Source: a bacterium
GTDB lineage: Bacteria > SZUA-182 > SZUA-191
Direction of reading: 5' to 3'
Length of the DNA: 5,477 nt
Assembly: GCA_003230535.1 (NCBI GenBank)
Contig: QIEW01000333.1
Span: 1 to 5,477 of the forward strand
The position numbers were made by a program, and so were the translations under genes. Below, piece after piece: positions 1-4,878 of the stretch; the first letter of the stretch is position 1; the number at the start of each line of letters is the position of its first letter. Below the pieces are notes generated by a model. The model saw nothing but the letters and a program-made list of their open reading frames with translations, had not been told where the DNA came from and did not search any database.

Positions 1-2
1 TG

Positions 3-347
3 AATGTAAAAATTTCTAAAACGCATTTAACCTTCCAAGCATTAACCTATATATTTCAATTTATTCCGGAAAAGATTAGGAAATATATAAGACCATCCGG
101 GACTGTTCCCGAAGAAGAGAACATTGAAAAATACTTAGCAATGATAGCTATTGATACGATAATTAAAATTCCCAAGCCAGGCATCATGGTGCTGGAACCG
201 CATGGCGTTACGATAGGTAAAGTGCATTTCCCCACTTTTGTAGGTAGTATATTGAAATGGCTCAAACCCAAACTGTTTACCCATGAAATCTCCAAGACCA
301 TAAGAACAGTAGAACTCCAGAAAGGAGAGCTGATTCTTCATAAATAA
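3..347 (+). CDS. Unrecognised protein, C-terminal part (5' end outside window)
   Basis: The frame is open from the left edge to a TAA at 345-347, giving about 114 residues, so the true start is probably outside the window. The first in-window ATG is at 141. I do not recognise the family. The visible chain mixes hydrophobic and basic stretches and contains IPKPGIMVLEPHG near its middle and a Lys-rich tail ending in ELILHK. There is no signal peptide, no clear membrane helix and no metal-binding motif. The stretch is more AT-rich than lipA or alaC. The stop codon touches the left 16-bp direct repeat of the element at 347-521, so that insertion could have set the present C-terminus. Two opposite-strand ORFs overlap it but show no family features. 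It could be a genuine small or partial gene, a decayed gene, or chance. The fully open frame is the only strong support. Confidence 0.42.
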   Translation, partial: NVKISKTHLTFQALTYIFQFIPEKIRKYIRPSGTVPEEENIEKYLAMIAIDTIIKIPKPGIMVLEPHGVTIGKVHFPTFVGSILKWLKPKLFTHEISKTIRTVELQKGELILHK

Positions 348-521
348 ATTGTCATTCCTTAGAGGTACTTGCAAAAGTCTGAAAATGTCATTCCCGAGCG
401 CTTTTATCGGGAATCCAACCTGATTTTAACTATCTGAAGATACTGGATTCCCGTTTGCACGGGAATGACAATAATGTGTGTTTTCTGGCTTTTTACGAGT
501 TCATCAATTGTCATTCCTTAG
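347..521. mobile_element. MITE-like palindromic element with 16-bp flanking direct repeats
   Basis: An exact 16-bp direct repeat, AATTGTCATTCCTTAG, lies at 347-362 and 506-521. Just inside it are imperfect terminal inverted repeats (about 362-385 against the complement of 481-505, roughly 18 of 25 columns matching with one gap). The core holds two inverted hairpins at 387-469. There is no coding potential. The layout suggests a non-autonomous transposed element. Because the direct repeat itself contains GTCATTCC, like the core hairpins, nested insertion into an older repeat is an alternative to a simple target duplication. Confidence 0.6.
387..469. repeat. Inverted pair of GTCATTCCCG hairpins (REPIN-like)
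   Basis: Hairpin 1 pairs ATTCCCGA (390-397) with TCGGGAAT (407-414) around a 9-nt loop. Hairpin 2 pairs ATTCCCGT (447-454) with ACGGGAAT (459-466) around TTGC. The outer arms GTCATTCCCG (387-396) and CGGGAATGAC (460-469) are exact reverse complements. So are the inner arms CGGGAATCCA (408-417) and TGGATTCCCG (444-453). The two hairpins are therefore inverted copies about a 26-nt spacer. GTCATTCCCG-type repeats are widespread intergenic repeats in many diderm genomes. Confidence 0.8.
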
Positions 522-554
522 TATCTTGAATATGAGGTATACTCAAGACTAAAT

Positions 555-1304
555 ATGCATCCTGATATAGATAAATATGCTCACCTAAATTCAGTTATTC
601 ATAGCTGGGACCCGCGGGTCAAGATTCTGTCCCTGGTTATCTTAATTTTTACCATAGCCATGGTAAAGCAAATTCCGTCAGCGGCGATTAGTTTTGCGAT
701 TGCTGTGACGCTGGTGATTATCTCCAGGATACCCCTCTCATTTGTCACCAAAAGGCTGCTGCCGGTAAGTGTTTTCCTGCTCCCCTTCTTTATTATATTG
801 CCGCTTACTGTCCCTGGAGACGGCGGAGTCCAAGTGTTGGCTTTTTCGTTTAACCCTGTTGGATTACGCTTGGCGCTGATTATTTATCTAAAAGCTGTTT
901 CAATCGTTATTCTGGTAGTTACTATGATGGGCACCACCCCCTTCTCAGACTCCATGAAGGCTCTGGAGAAGCTGAAGGCTCCGCCGGTATTGGTCCAGAT
1001 GATTTTGTTTAGTTACCGCTACCTGTTTGTGTTCCTGATGGAAATCAGGCGCATGAATAATGCCATGAAAGCCAGGAACTTTGAGAAAAAGACTGACGTG
1101 CATACCCTCAAGACCATCGGCAACTTTGTGGGGGTGCTCCTGGTAAGAAGTTTTGAGAGAACGGAAAAAATTTATCAGGCGATGGTCTCCCGGGGGTATG
1201 ATGGTACCTTGCGCACCTTTTTTGAATATAAGATTGTGATGCTGGATTATCTAAAAGGAGCTCTGGTAATGCTGACCTGTATCATGTTGTTTATCTACGG
1301 ATAA
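555..1304 (+). CDS. ecfT: ECF transporter transmembrane (T) component, EcfT/CbiQ family
   Basis: This is the membrane T subunit of an energy-coupling-factor importer. It couples paired ATPases (EcfA/CbiO) to a substrate-binding S subunit. The 249 residues match the usual family length. The N-terminal segment with HLNSVIHSWDPRVK (residues 10-23) is the family's typical opening. Hydrophobic helices lie at about 24-58, 68-86, 103-125, 148-164 and 229-247. The cytoplasmic coupling region carries both family signatures: AMKARNF (170-176, where ARG is usual) and AMVSRGYDG (209-217). The ATG at 555 is the only start after the in-frame stop at 519-521. It has no good Shine-Dalgarno; GAGG at 534-537 is too far upstream. 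A lone TATACT at 538-543 could be a -10 box, which would leave almost no leader. The substrate is unknown: a CbiQ role in cobalt or nickel uptake is possible, but no CbiM, CbiN or ATPase gene is adjacent. Repeats replace the expected downstream ATPase gene. Confidence 0.92.
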   Translation: MHPDIDKYAHLNSVIHSWDPRVKILSLVILIFTIAMVKQIPSAAISFAIAVTLVIISRIPLSFVTKRLLPVSVFLLPFFIILPLTVPGDGGVQVLAFSFNPVGLRLALIIYLKAVSIVILVVTMMGTTPFSDSMKALEKLKAPPVLVQMILFSYRYLFVFLMEIRRMNNAMKARNFEKKTDVHTLKTIGNFVGVLLVRSFERTEKIYQAMVSRGYDGTLRTFFEYKIVMLDYLKGALVMLTCIMLFIYG

Positions 1305-1321
1305 AACAATATGGTAAGATA

Positions 1322-1339
1322 CCACAAACCTGTTTGTGG
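1322..1339. repeat. Perfect 7-bp hairpin downstream of ecfT
   Basis: CCACAAA (1322-1328) pairs with TTTGTGG (1333-1339) around a CCTG tetraloop, 17 nt after the ecfT stop. No T-run follows (the next bases are CGATGAAAAATCCCCC), so it is not a standard intrinsic terminator. It could be another REP-type hairpin or a 3'-end stabilising structure. Confidence 0.55.
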
Positions 1340-1352
1340 CGATGAAAAATCC

Positions 1353-1480
1353 CCCTTAATCCCAATACGGTTCACTTAAGCCAAATTGGCCTGTAAACGT
1401 TAGGAATAATCATTTTGTGTCAATCCCGCGAAAGCGGGAATCCATATATGTCCTTAAGTGAACTGCATTGCCCTTAATCC
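1353..1480. mobile_element. 108-bp MITE with 18-bp TIRs and 10-bp target-site duplication
   Basis: The element spans 1363-1470. Its left end CAATACGGTTCACTTAAG (1363-1380) and the complement of its right end, CAATGCAGTTCACTTAAG (1453-1470), match at 16 of 18 positions. It is flanked by the exact direct repeat CCCTTAATCC at 1353-1362 and 1471-1480. Without it the flanks would join into a continuous CCCTTAATCC-CCCTTTGCC repeat, so the insertion site appears to be an older repeat. From memory, 10-12 bp duplications and ends of the form CA...CTTAAG are typical of the IS4/IS231 group, so a transposase of that type may have mobilised it. The interior has no ORF but carries a GAAA-capped hairpin. 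Confidence 0.75.
1424..1439. repeat. GAAA-tetraloop hairpin inside the MITE
   Basis: TCCCGC (1424-1429) pairs with GCGGGA (1434-1439) around a GAAA loop. The surrounding GTCAATCCCGCG...CGGGAATCCA resembles the GTCATTCCCG hairpins at 387-469, so this is a diverged member of that family carried as cargo or as part of the element. Confidence 0.65.
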
Positions 1481-1497
1481 CCCTTTGCCAAAGGGGG
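1479..1497. repeat. CCCCCTTT/AAAGGGGG hairpin
   Basis: CCCCCTTTG (1479-1487) and CAAAGGGGG (1489-1497) are perfect reverse complements about one central C. The first two bases belong to the 10-bp duplication of the neighbouring MITE, so the hairpin was probably part of the insertion target. A related hairpin lies at 1697-1717. There is no T-run after the stem, so a terminator function is not supported. Confidence 0.65.
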
Positions 1498-1530
1498 AAA
1501 TAACTGGATAGTATAGGAAATTCCTTTTTA

Positions 1531-1595
1531 TGTGCTGTCGGGTTCTCAAACCCGACAGGCTGAATGAGTGTCAGATTTGAGAATCTGACACCACA
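1531..1595. repeat. REPIN-like pair of inverted hairpins with compensatory changes
   Basis: Two perfect 10-bp stems with 4-nt loops lie at 1535-1558 (CTGTCGGGTT, loop CTCA) and 1568-1591 (GTGTCAGATT, loop TGAG), separated by 9 nt. TGTG at 1531-1534 and CACA at 1592-1595 flank the pair flush. The second hairpin read on the - strand is a copy of the first: both have TTCTCAAA at the apex. Three stem positions differ, and in each case both partners changed so that pairing is kept. That indicates selection for structure. No coding function is apparent. Confidence 0.85.
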
Positions 1596-1607
1596 AGCCC
1601 GATAAGT

Positions 1608-1634
1608 CCGCACCGTAAGGTGCGCTAAGTTCTT
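1608..1634. repeat. GTAA-capped hairpin, first copy of a dispersed direct repeat
   Basis: CGCACC (1609-1614) pairs with GGTGCG (1619-1624) around the GNRA-type loop GTAA. The stretch from CCGCACCG to GTTCTT recurs in degenerate form at 1735-1760, where the right arm of the stem is lost. It lies 12 nt after the REPIN-like pair and may belong to the same composite repeat. Confidence 0.6.
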
Positions 1635-1696
1635 CCCCCCCACTTTTCAAAGGGTGAGACAAAGGGTTCCCCTTCCAAAGAGGGAAACAAATGGTT

Positions 1697-1717
1697 CCCC
1701 CCTTTAATAAAGGGGGG
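1697..1717. repeat. CCCCCCTTT/AAAGGGGGG hairpin
   Basis: CCCCCCTTT (1697-1705) pairs perfectly with AAAGGGGGG (1709-1717) around AAT. Upstream, weaker variants of the same pattern (a C-run, an AAAG step, then a G-rich run) occur at about 1634-1664 and 1668-1685, so the block looks like a decayed tandem set. G-runs follow at 1720-1726. Confidence 0.6.
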
Positions 1718-1734
1718 CAGGGGGGGATTTAAAC

Positions 1735-1760
1735 CCGCACCGAATAGGCGCTTTGTTCTT
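1735..1760. repeat. Degenerate second copy of the CCGCACCG...GTTCTT repeat
   Basis: CCGCACCG (1735-1742), GCGCT (1748-1752) and GTTCTT (1755-1760) match 1608-1634 in the same order and orientation, with a small internal deletion. The two copies bracket the C-run/G-run hairpin block. Confidence 0.45.
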
Positions 1761-1778
1761 GGAATGTCAACCTTGAAC

Positions 1779-1808
1779 TTGACAAGGCGGCCATCCAGAA
1801 GGTATTAT
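1779..1808 (+). promoter_or_regulatory. Candidate sigma70-type promoter of lipA
   Basis: A perfect TTGACA -35 box (1779-1784) and a TATTAT -10 box (1803-1808, one mismatch to TATAAT) are separated by 18 nt. Transcription would begin near 1815, giving a leader of about 23 nt that contains the AAGGAG ribosome-binding site. The promoter lies just after the repeat island, so lipA-alaC would be transcribed independently of ecfT. Confidence 0.65.
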
Positions 1809-1821
1809 CCTCAACAAGAAT

Positions 1822-1827
1822 AAGGAG
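1822..1827 (+). promoter_or_regulatory. Shine-Dalgarno AAGGAG that decides the TTG start of lipA
   Basis: AAGGAG ends 10 nt before TTG 1838. Upstream to the in-frame stop at 1745-1747 there is no ATG, GTG or TTG in this frame, so the TTG is the only plausible initiator. The predicted transcription start near 1815 agrees with this. Confidence 0.8.
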
Positions 1828-1837
1828 ATACAGCCCG

Positions 1838-2683
1838 TTGCGTCTACCGCCTTGGCTTAGAAAACCCTATCCTCAAGGTGAGGCGGTACATAATATGAAA
1901 GCGGCGCTTCGCCGGTCCGGGCTACATACAGTATGTGAATCCGCCCGCTGCCCTAACTTAGGCGAATGTTTTTCCAAAAGCCGGCTTACCTTTATGATCA
2001 TGGGGGACAACTGTACCCGGAGCTGCCGTTTTTGTGCTGTCGGCTCTGAAAAACCTCTTCCCCTGGACCCCGGGGAGCCGCGCCGGATTGGCGGTTTTTG
2101 TGCCCGACTGAGGGTGGATCAGGCATATGAACCGTTGCATGTGGTGATTACTTCGGTTACCAGGGACGACCTGCCGGATGGCGGGGCGGAACATTTCACC
2201 CGCACGGTAGGGGAAGTAAAGCGTCAGAACCCCAAAGCTGTCATAGAGTTGCTTACCCCTGATTTCGGCGGTAAATACGAGGCGCTTGATCGTATTGCTC
2301 AGGCCGGGCCTGATATTTGGGGGCATAACCTGGAAACGGTGCCGGAACTCTACCATAAGGTGCGGCCCGGAGCGGATTATCGACGCTCCCTGAAGCTCTT
2401 AGCCGAAGTAAAGGAGCGGAGACCTTCTGTCCTCACTAAGTCCGCATTAATGCTGGGATTAGGGGAGACTGCTCCCCAGGTGCATAAGGTCATGAAGGAT
2501 TTGCGGGATGTGGATTGCGACCTGTTGGTTTTGGGGCAATATCTCCAGCCGACTAAAACCCATCTTCCAGTAGCGGAATATCTTACCCCCCAGATTTTTG
2601 CAGACTATCAGAGACGGGCTTACAGCTTAGGGTTTAAACGGGTTACATCCGCCCCCCATGCCCGAAGCTCTTATTATGAATAA
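1838..2683 (+). CDS. lipA: Lipoyl synthase (radical SAM, two iron-sulfur clusters)
   Basis: LipA inserts two sulfur atoms into protein-bound octanoyl groups to form the lipoyl cofactor of 2-oxoacid dehydrogenases and the glycine cleavage H protein. It is cytosolic. The 281 residues open with RLPPWLRKP, the normal family start. Cys33, Cys38 and Cys44 ([12 protein letters not shown]) ligate the auxiliary cluster that is consumed as sulfur donor. Cys59, Cys63 and Cys66 (CTRSCRFC) form the radical SAM cluster. [15 protein letters not shown] (103-117), HNLETVP (163-169), RPGADY (176-181), SALMLGLGE (202-210) and [13 protein letters not shown] (233-245) are conserved blocks. The C-terminal RSSYYE keeps the RSSY motif that supplies the serine ligand to the auxiliary cluster. 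About six extra residues lie between EPRR and HVVITS (around 84-100). Start choice: TTG with a strong AAGGAG. alaC follows after 20 nt. No lipB lies in the window. Confidence 0.97.
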   Translation: MRLPPWLRKPYPQGEAVHNMKAALRRSGLHTVCESARCPNLGECFSKSRLTFMIMGDNCTRSCRFCAVGSEKPLPLDPGEPRRIGGFCARLRVDQAYEPLHVVITSVTRDDLPDGGAEHFTRTVGEVKRQNPKAVIELLTPDFGGKYEALDRIAQAGPDIWGHNLETVPELYHKVRPGADYRRSLKLLAEVKERRPSVLTKSALMLGLGETAPQVHKVMKDLRDVDCDLLVLGQYLQPTKTHLPVAEYLTPQIFADYQRRAYSLGFKRVTSAPHARSSYYE

Positions 2684-2703
2684 CCGCCGGGAGGGATAAA
2701 AAT

Positions 2704-3876
2704 ATGGAAAGCGACTGTTTCTCAAGAATAAACCGGTTGCCGCCTTATGTGTTCGGCATCGTGAATGACTTGAAGATGAAGGCCCGGCAGGCGGGTGAAG
2801 ACATAATTGATCTGGGGATGGGTAATCCTGACCAACCTCCTCCCGACTTCATTATAGATAAACTGTGCGAAGCCGCCCATAACCCCAGAAATCATCACTA
2901 TTCAGCCTCGCGCGGCATTCCCAAACTGCGTCTGGCTATTTGTGACTGGTACCGCCGCCGTTTCGGTGTGGAGCTGGACTGCGAGACCGAGGCCATCGCC
3001 ACTATCGGGGTCAAGGAAGGACTGGCCCATCTGGTGTGGGCGCTGCTTGGGCCTGGTGATGTAGCTTGTGTTCCTAATCCGACTTATCCCATCCATACGT
3101 ACAGTATCATCCTCTCAGGCAGTGATGTGCGCACCATCCCTATTTTGGAGGATACCGACTTTATGGAGAACCTGGAGGGAGCTATCAGGCTCAGTTGGCC
3201 GCGTCCTAAGCTGCTCACGTTGAGTTTCCCCCATAACCCCACCACGATGGTGGTTGATCGGTCATTTTTTGAAAAAGTAGTCGAGCTGGCTAAGGAGCAC
3301 CAGATGTTTGTCATTCATGATTTTGCTTATGCGGATATGGTGTTCGACGGTTATCGCGCTCCCAGTATCCTGGAAGTGCCGGGAGCTAAAGAGGTGGCGG
3401 TGGAGTTTTTTTCGCTATCTAAAAGTTATAATATGCCTGGTTGGCGGGTAGGATTTGCCGTAGGGAACCCGACCTTAATTCATGCTCTCACCAGAATAAA
3501 AAGCTACCTGGACTATGGGATGTTCCAACCCATCCAAATAGCCAGTATTATCGCCCTCAACAGCCCGCCGGAGCCGGTGCAGCAGATTGTAGGTATGTAT
3601 AGGAGCCGTCGGGATACGCTGATAAACGGATTAAATAGAGTGGGCTGGCCGATAGAGCCGCCTAAAGGTACGATGTTTGTCTGGGCGAAAATCCCCGACA
3701 CCTACCGCAAGATGGGCTCGTTGGAATTCACCAAGCTGCTGATAAAAGAGGCTAAGGTAGCTGTCGCCCCCGGTATAGGCTTCGGGGAGCTGGGGGATAA
3801 CTATGTACGGTTTGCCCTGGTAGAGAATGAAGACCGCATCCGCCAAGCAATGCGGGGGATAAAGAGGGCGCTGTAA
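2704..3876 (+). CDS. alaC: Alanine aminotransferase, AlaC/YfdZ clade (PLP fold type I)
   Basis: This is a class I/II pyridoxal-phosphate aminotransferase. Its clade interconverts pyruvate and alanine with glutamate as amino donor. The 390 residues cover the full family length and resemble E. coli AlaC throughout: [11 protein letters not shown] (7-17), [13 protein letters not shown] (31-43), [11 protein letters not shown] (66-76), VPNPTYPIH (123-131). Lys240 in [15 protein letters not shown] (237-251) is the PLP Schiff-base lysine, with Arg248 contacting the phosphate. Asn178 (HNP), Asp206 (HD) and Tyr209 complete the cofactor site. Arg369 in YVRFALVEN should bind the substrate carboxylate. 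The ATG at 2704 has GGGAGG at 2689-2694. The gene lies 20 nt after lipA with no promoter between, so co-transcription is likely. Relatives are sometimes annotated as LL-diaminopimelate aminotransferase; sequence alone does not settle the substrate. No terminator follows. Confidence 0.92.
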   Translation: MESDCFSRINRLPPYVFGIVNDLKMKARQAGEDIIDLGMGNPDQPPPDFIIDKLCEAAHNPRNHHYSASRGIPKLRLAICDWYRRRFGVELDCETEAIATIGVKEGLAHLVWALLGPGDVACVPNPTYPIHTYSIILSGSDVRTIPILEDTDFMENLEGAIRLSWPRPKLLTLSFPHNPTTMVVDRSFFEKVVELAKEHQMFVIHDFAYADMVFDGYRAPSILEVPGAKEVAVEFFSLSKSYNMPGWRVGFAVGNPTLIHALTRIKSYLDYGMFQPIQIASIIALNSPPEPVQQIVGMYRSRRDTLINGLNRVGWPIEPPKGTMFVWAKIPDTYRKMGSLEFTKLLIKEAKVAVAPGIGFGELGDNYVRFALVENEDRIRQAMRGIKRAL

Positions 3877-4083
3877 TGCCAAGTTACTGTTCAAACAAGT
3901 AATGACTGCTACAAAAGGAAAAACTTAAATGTACTCTCATCCCGAATTATTCATAAATCCGCGGCAAACATTAATGATGCTATTTGAATACAGCTATTCA
4001 TAGAATAACGGTCAAAAAACAAAATGGCTCATACAAATCACCGAAAACTCCCGCTGTGAAAGCGACCAGCTCCGAGCGTGTTT

Positions 4084-4107
4084 ATGATCCCGACTTATTC
4101 GGGTCAT
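4084..4107. repeat. Bulged hairpin in the alaC-rpmH gap
   Basis: CCCGA (4089-4093) pairs with TCGGG (4099-4103). The stem extends through ATGA (4084-4087) and TCAT (4104-4107) after a single bulged T. No T-run follows, so terminator function is doubtful. It may be a decayed member of the C/G hairpin repeats seen elsewhere, or a weak terminator for alaC. Confidence 0.4.
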
Positions 4108-4122
4108 GGAGGTTTGGCTTCC

Positions 4123-4131
4123 TGGTATAAT
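4123..4131 (+). promoter_or_regulatory. Candidate extended -10 promoter upstream of rpmH
   Basis: A perfect TATAAT (4126-4131) is preceded by TGG, fitting the TGn extended -10 pattern. No good -35 box lies about 17 nt upstream. It would start transcription near 4138, upstream of the stronger candidate at 4151-4180. Confidence 0.4.
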
Positions 4132-4150
4132 TTTAAGGGCAAAGTTATTC

Positions 4151-4180
4151 TTGACATGTACTTGGTGTTGTGCTTAAAAT
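4151..4180 (+). promoter_or_regulatory. Candidate sigma70-type promoter of the rpmH-rnpA-yidD-yidC cluster
   Basis: A perfect TTGACA -35 box (4151-4156) is followed after 18 nt by TAAAAT (4175-4180), one mismatch from TATAAT. Transcription would start near 4187 and leave an AU-rich leader of about 70 nt before rpmH. A strong promoter is expected for a ribosomal protein and RNase P gene pair. Confidence 0.65.
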
Positions 4181-4217
4181 AAGGTCGCTTTAAATGGGAT
4201 TTGAATTTAGATTTACT

Positions 4218-4244
4218 CTTTAATTTCTTTAATCTCTTTAATTT
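4218..4244 (+). repeat. Three tandem 9-bp repeats in the rpmH leader
   Basis: The units CTTTAATTT, CTTTAATCT and CTTTAATTT follow each other without gaps and end 14 nt before the rpmH ATG. Only one base differs. They replace a recognisable Shine-Dalgarno sequence and would be an unstructured, U-rich stretch of mRNA, possibly a landing site for ribosomal protein S1. Confidence 0.6.
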
Positions 4245-4258
4245 TATGAAAAAGTATT

Positions 4259-4393
4259 ATGAAAAGAACCTATCAACCTAGTAATACAAGAAGAAAGCGA
4301 ACCCACGGTTTCCGACAGAGAATGTCCTCACCTTCCGGAAGAGCGGTATTGAGCCGGCGGCGGGCAAAAGGCCGGAAGCGGCTGGCGGTCTGA
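4259..4393 (+). CDS. rpmH: 50S ribosomal protein L34
   Basis: L34 is a small, very basic protein of the large ribosomal subunit. The 44 residues are the normal length. They begin [20 protein letters not shown] and end [12 protein letters not shown], which matches the family closely. The middle [10 protein letters not shown] varies as usual; many relatives have KTKGGR there. The ATG at 4259 gives the canonical N-terminus. No Shine-Dalgarno is visible. Instead an AU-rich leader with three tandem 9-mers precedes it. An out-of-frame ATG at 4246 opens an 11-codon ORF that runs across the rpmH start and ends at 4281. The gene heads the rpmH-rnpA-yidD-yidC cluster, with rnpA 17 nt downstream. Confidence 0.97.
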   Translation: MKRTYQPSNTRRKRTHGFRQRMSSPSGRAVLSRRRAKGRKRLAV

Positions 4394-4410
4394 TCCTGTG
4401 TCCTGGTTGC

Positions 4411-4779
4411 ATGTCAGCTGAATTCGGTCTCCCCAAACTCCTGCTGGTAAGAAAAAATAAAGAGTTCGGTTTGGTTTGTCAGACAGGAAAAAAGATAGTC
4501 GGGCAGCGGGTGGTCATATACTATCTGGAAAACAAGCTGGGGTGGACGCGTCTGGGGATTTCGGTAAGCAAAAGGATAGGAAAAGCTACGGTTCGTAACC
4601 GGGTAAAACGGTTGATGCGGGAGGCATTCCGGCTAAATAGATACCGGTACCGGCCTGGCTATGATATGGTCTGGGTGGCTCGCTCCAGAGCGGTAGGGAC
4701 TTCCTTGGAAGATCTGTCGCAAGAGGTAAACAAACTGTTGGGAAAAGTAGGGCTCTATAAAGGCAACAGAGATTTCTGA
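4411..4779 (+). CDS. rnpA: Ribonuclease P protein component
   Basis: RnpA is the protein subunit of RNase P and helps the catalytic RNA remove 5' leaders from precursor tRNAs. The 122 residues fit the family length. VRKNKEF (13-19) corresponds to the usual N-terminal R..KEF motif. The core RLGISVSKRIGKATVRNR (47-64), followed by VKRLMREAFR (65-74), is the diagnostic RNR signature that contacts RNase P RNA. PGYDMVWVARSRA (82-94) matches the following conserved strand. The ATG at 4411 is the best in-frame start and lies 17 nt after the rpmH stop. No clear Shine-Dalgarno is seen, so translational coupling to rpmH is possible. The gap to yidD is unusually wide at 99 nt, since these two genes often touch or overlap. 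Confidence 0.96.
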   Translation: MSAEFGLPKLLLVRKNKEFGLVCQTGKKIVGQRVVIYYLENKLGWTRLGISVSKRIGKATVRNRVKRLMREAFRLNRYRYRPGYDMVWVARSRAVGTSLEDLSQEVNKLLGKVGLYKGNRDF

Positions 4780-4878
4780 CCTATAGAAGTCATGTTTACA
4801 TAAACTAGATCGCCCATCCTTTTGCTTAAGATGAGTAAATTATTTGGCAGTGATTTAATGGGTTTGGGCTTTAGTTTT

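Larger units (their letters stand above)
3877..4258. other. Gene-poor gap between alaC and rpmH
   Basis: This 382-bp stretch is AT-rich towards its right end. It contains a 24-codon ORF with a possible ribosome-binding site (3929-4003), a bulged hairpin at 4084-4107, two promoter candidates (around 4126 and 4151-4180) and a tandem 9-bp repeat (4218-4244). No tRNA, no clear intrinsic terminator and no perfect DnaA box (TTATNCACA) is visible. The nearest match is TTATTCATA at 3948-3956, with one mismatch. Confidence 0.7.

Noticed and set aside
56-374. Two overlapping - strand ORFs (56-301 and 135-374)
   Set aside because: They lie opposite a + strand frame that is open from the window edge, show no family motifs, and one runs into the 347-362 repeat.
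347-521. CRISPR-like repeat-spacer arrangement
   Set aside because: Only two copies of a 16-mer, and the intervening DNA is itself palindromic repeat rather than a unique spacer.
1322-1339. Intrinsic terminator after ecfT
   Set aside because: The stem is perfect but has only three G:C pairs and no following T-run.
1410-1643. 77-codon ORF on the - strand between ecfT and lipA
   Set aside because: It consists entirely of MITE, REPIN and C/G-run repeat sequence. Peptides such as MDSRFRGID, PLWQRGIKG and VGFENPT are typical spurious translations of such repeats.
1764-1823. 19-codon ORF just before lipA (ATG 1764) as a leader peptide
   Set aside because: It spans the predicted lipA promoter and has no ribosome-binding site, so it would not lie on the lipA mRNA.
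1958-2356. 132-codon ORF on the - strand inside lipA
   Set aside because: Complete overlap with the well-supported lipA, and no recognisable protein features.
2902-3894. Several - strand ORFs opposite alaC
   Set aside because: They are shadows of a full-length, motif-complete aminotransferase gene.
3940-4012. Replication origin in the gap upstream of rpmH
   Set aside because: Only one DnaA-box-like site with a mismatch (3948-3956) and a short TATTC/GAATA palindrome; no cluster of boxes and no dnaA.
4822-4878. Longer yidD starting at TTG 4822
   Set aside because: The extra 19 residues match nothing in YidD, and ATG 4879 gives the standard N-terminus.
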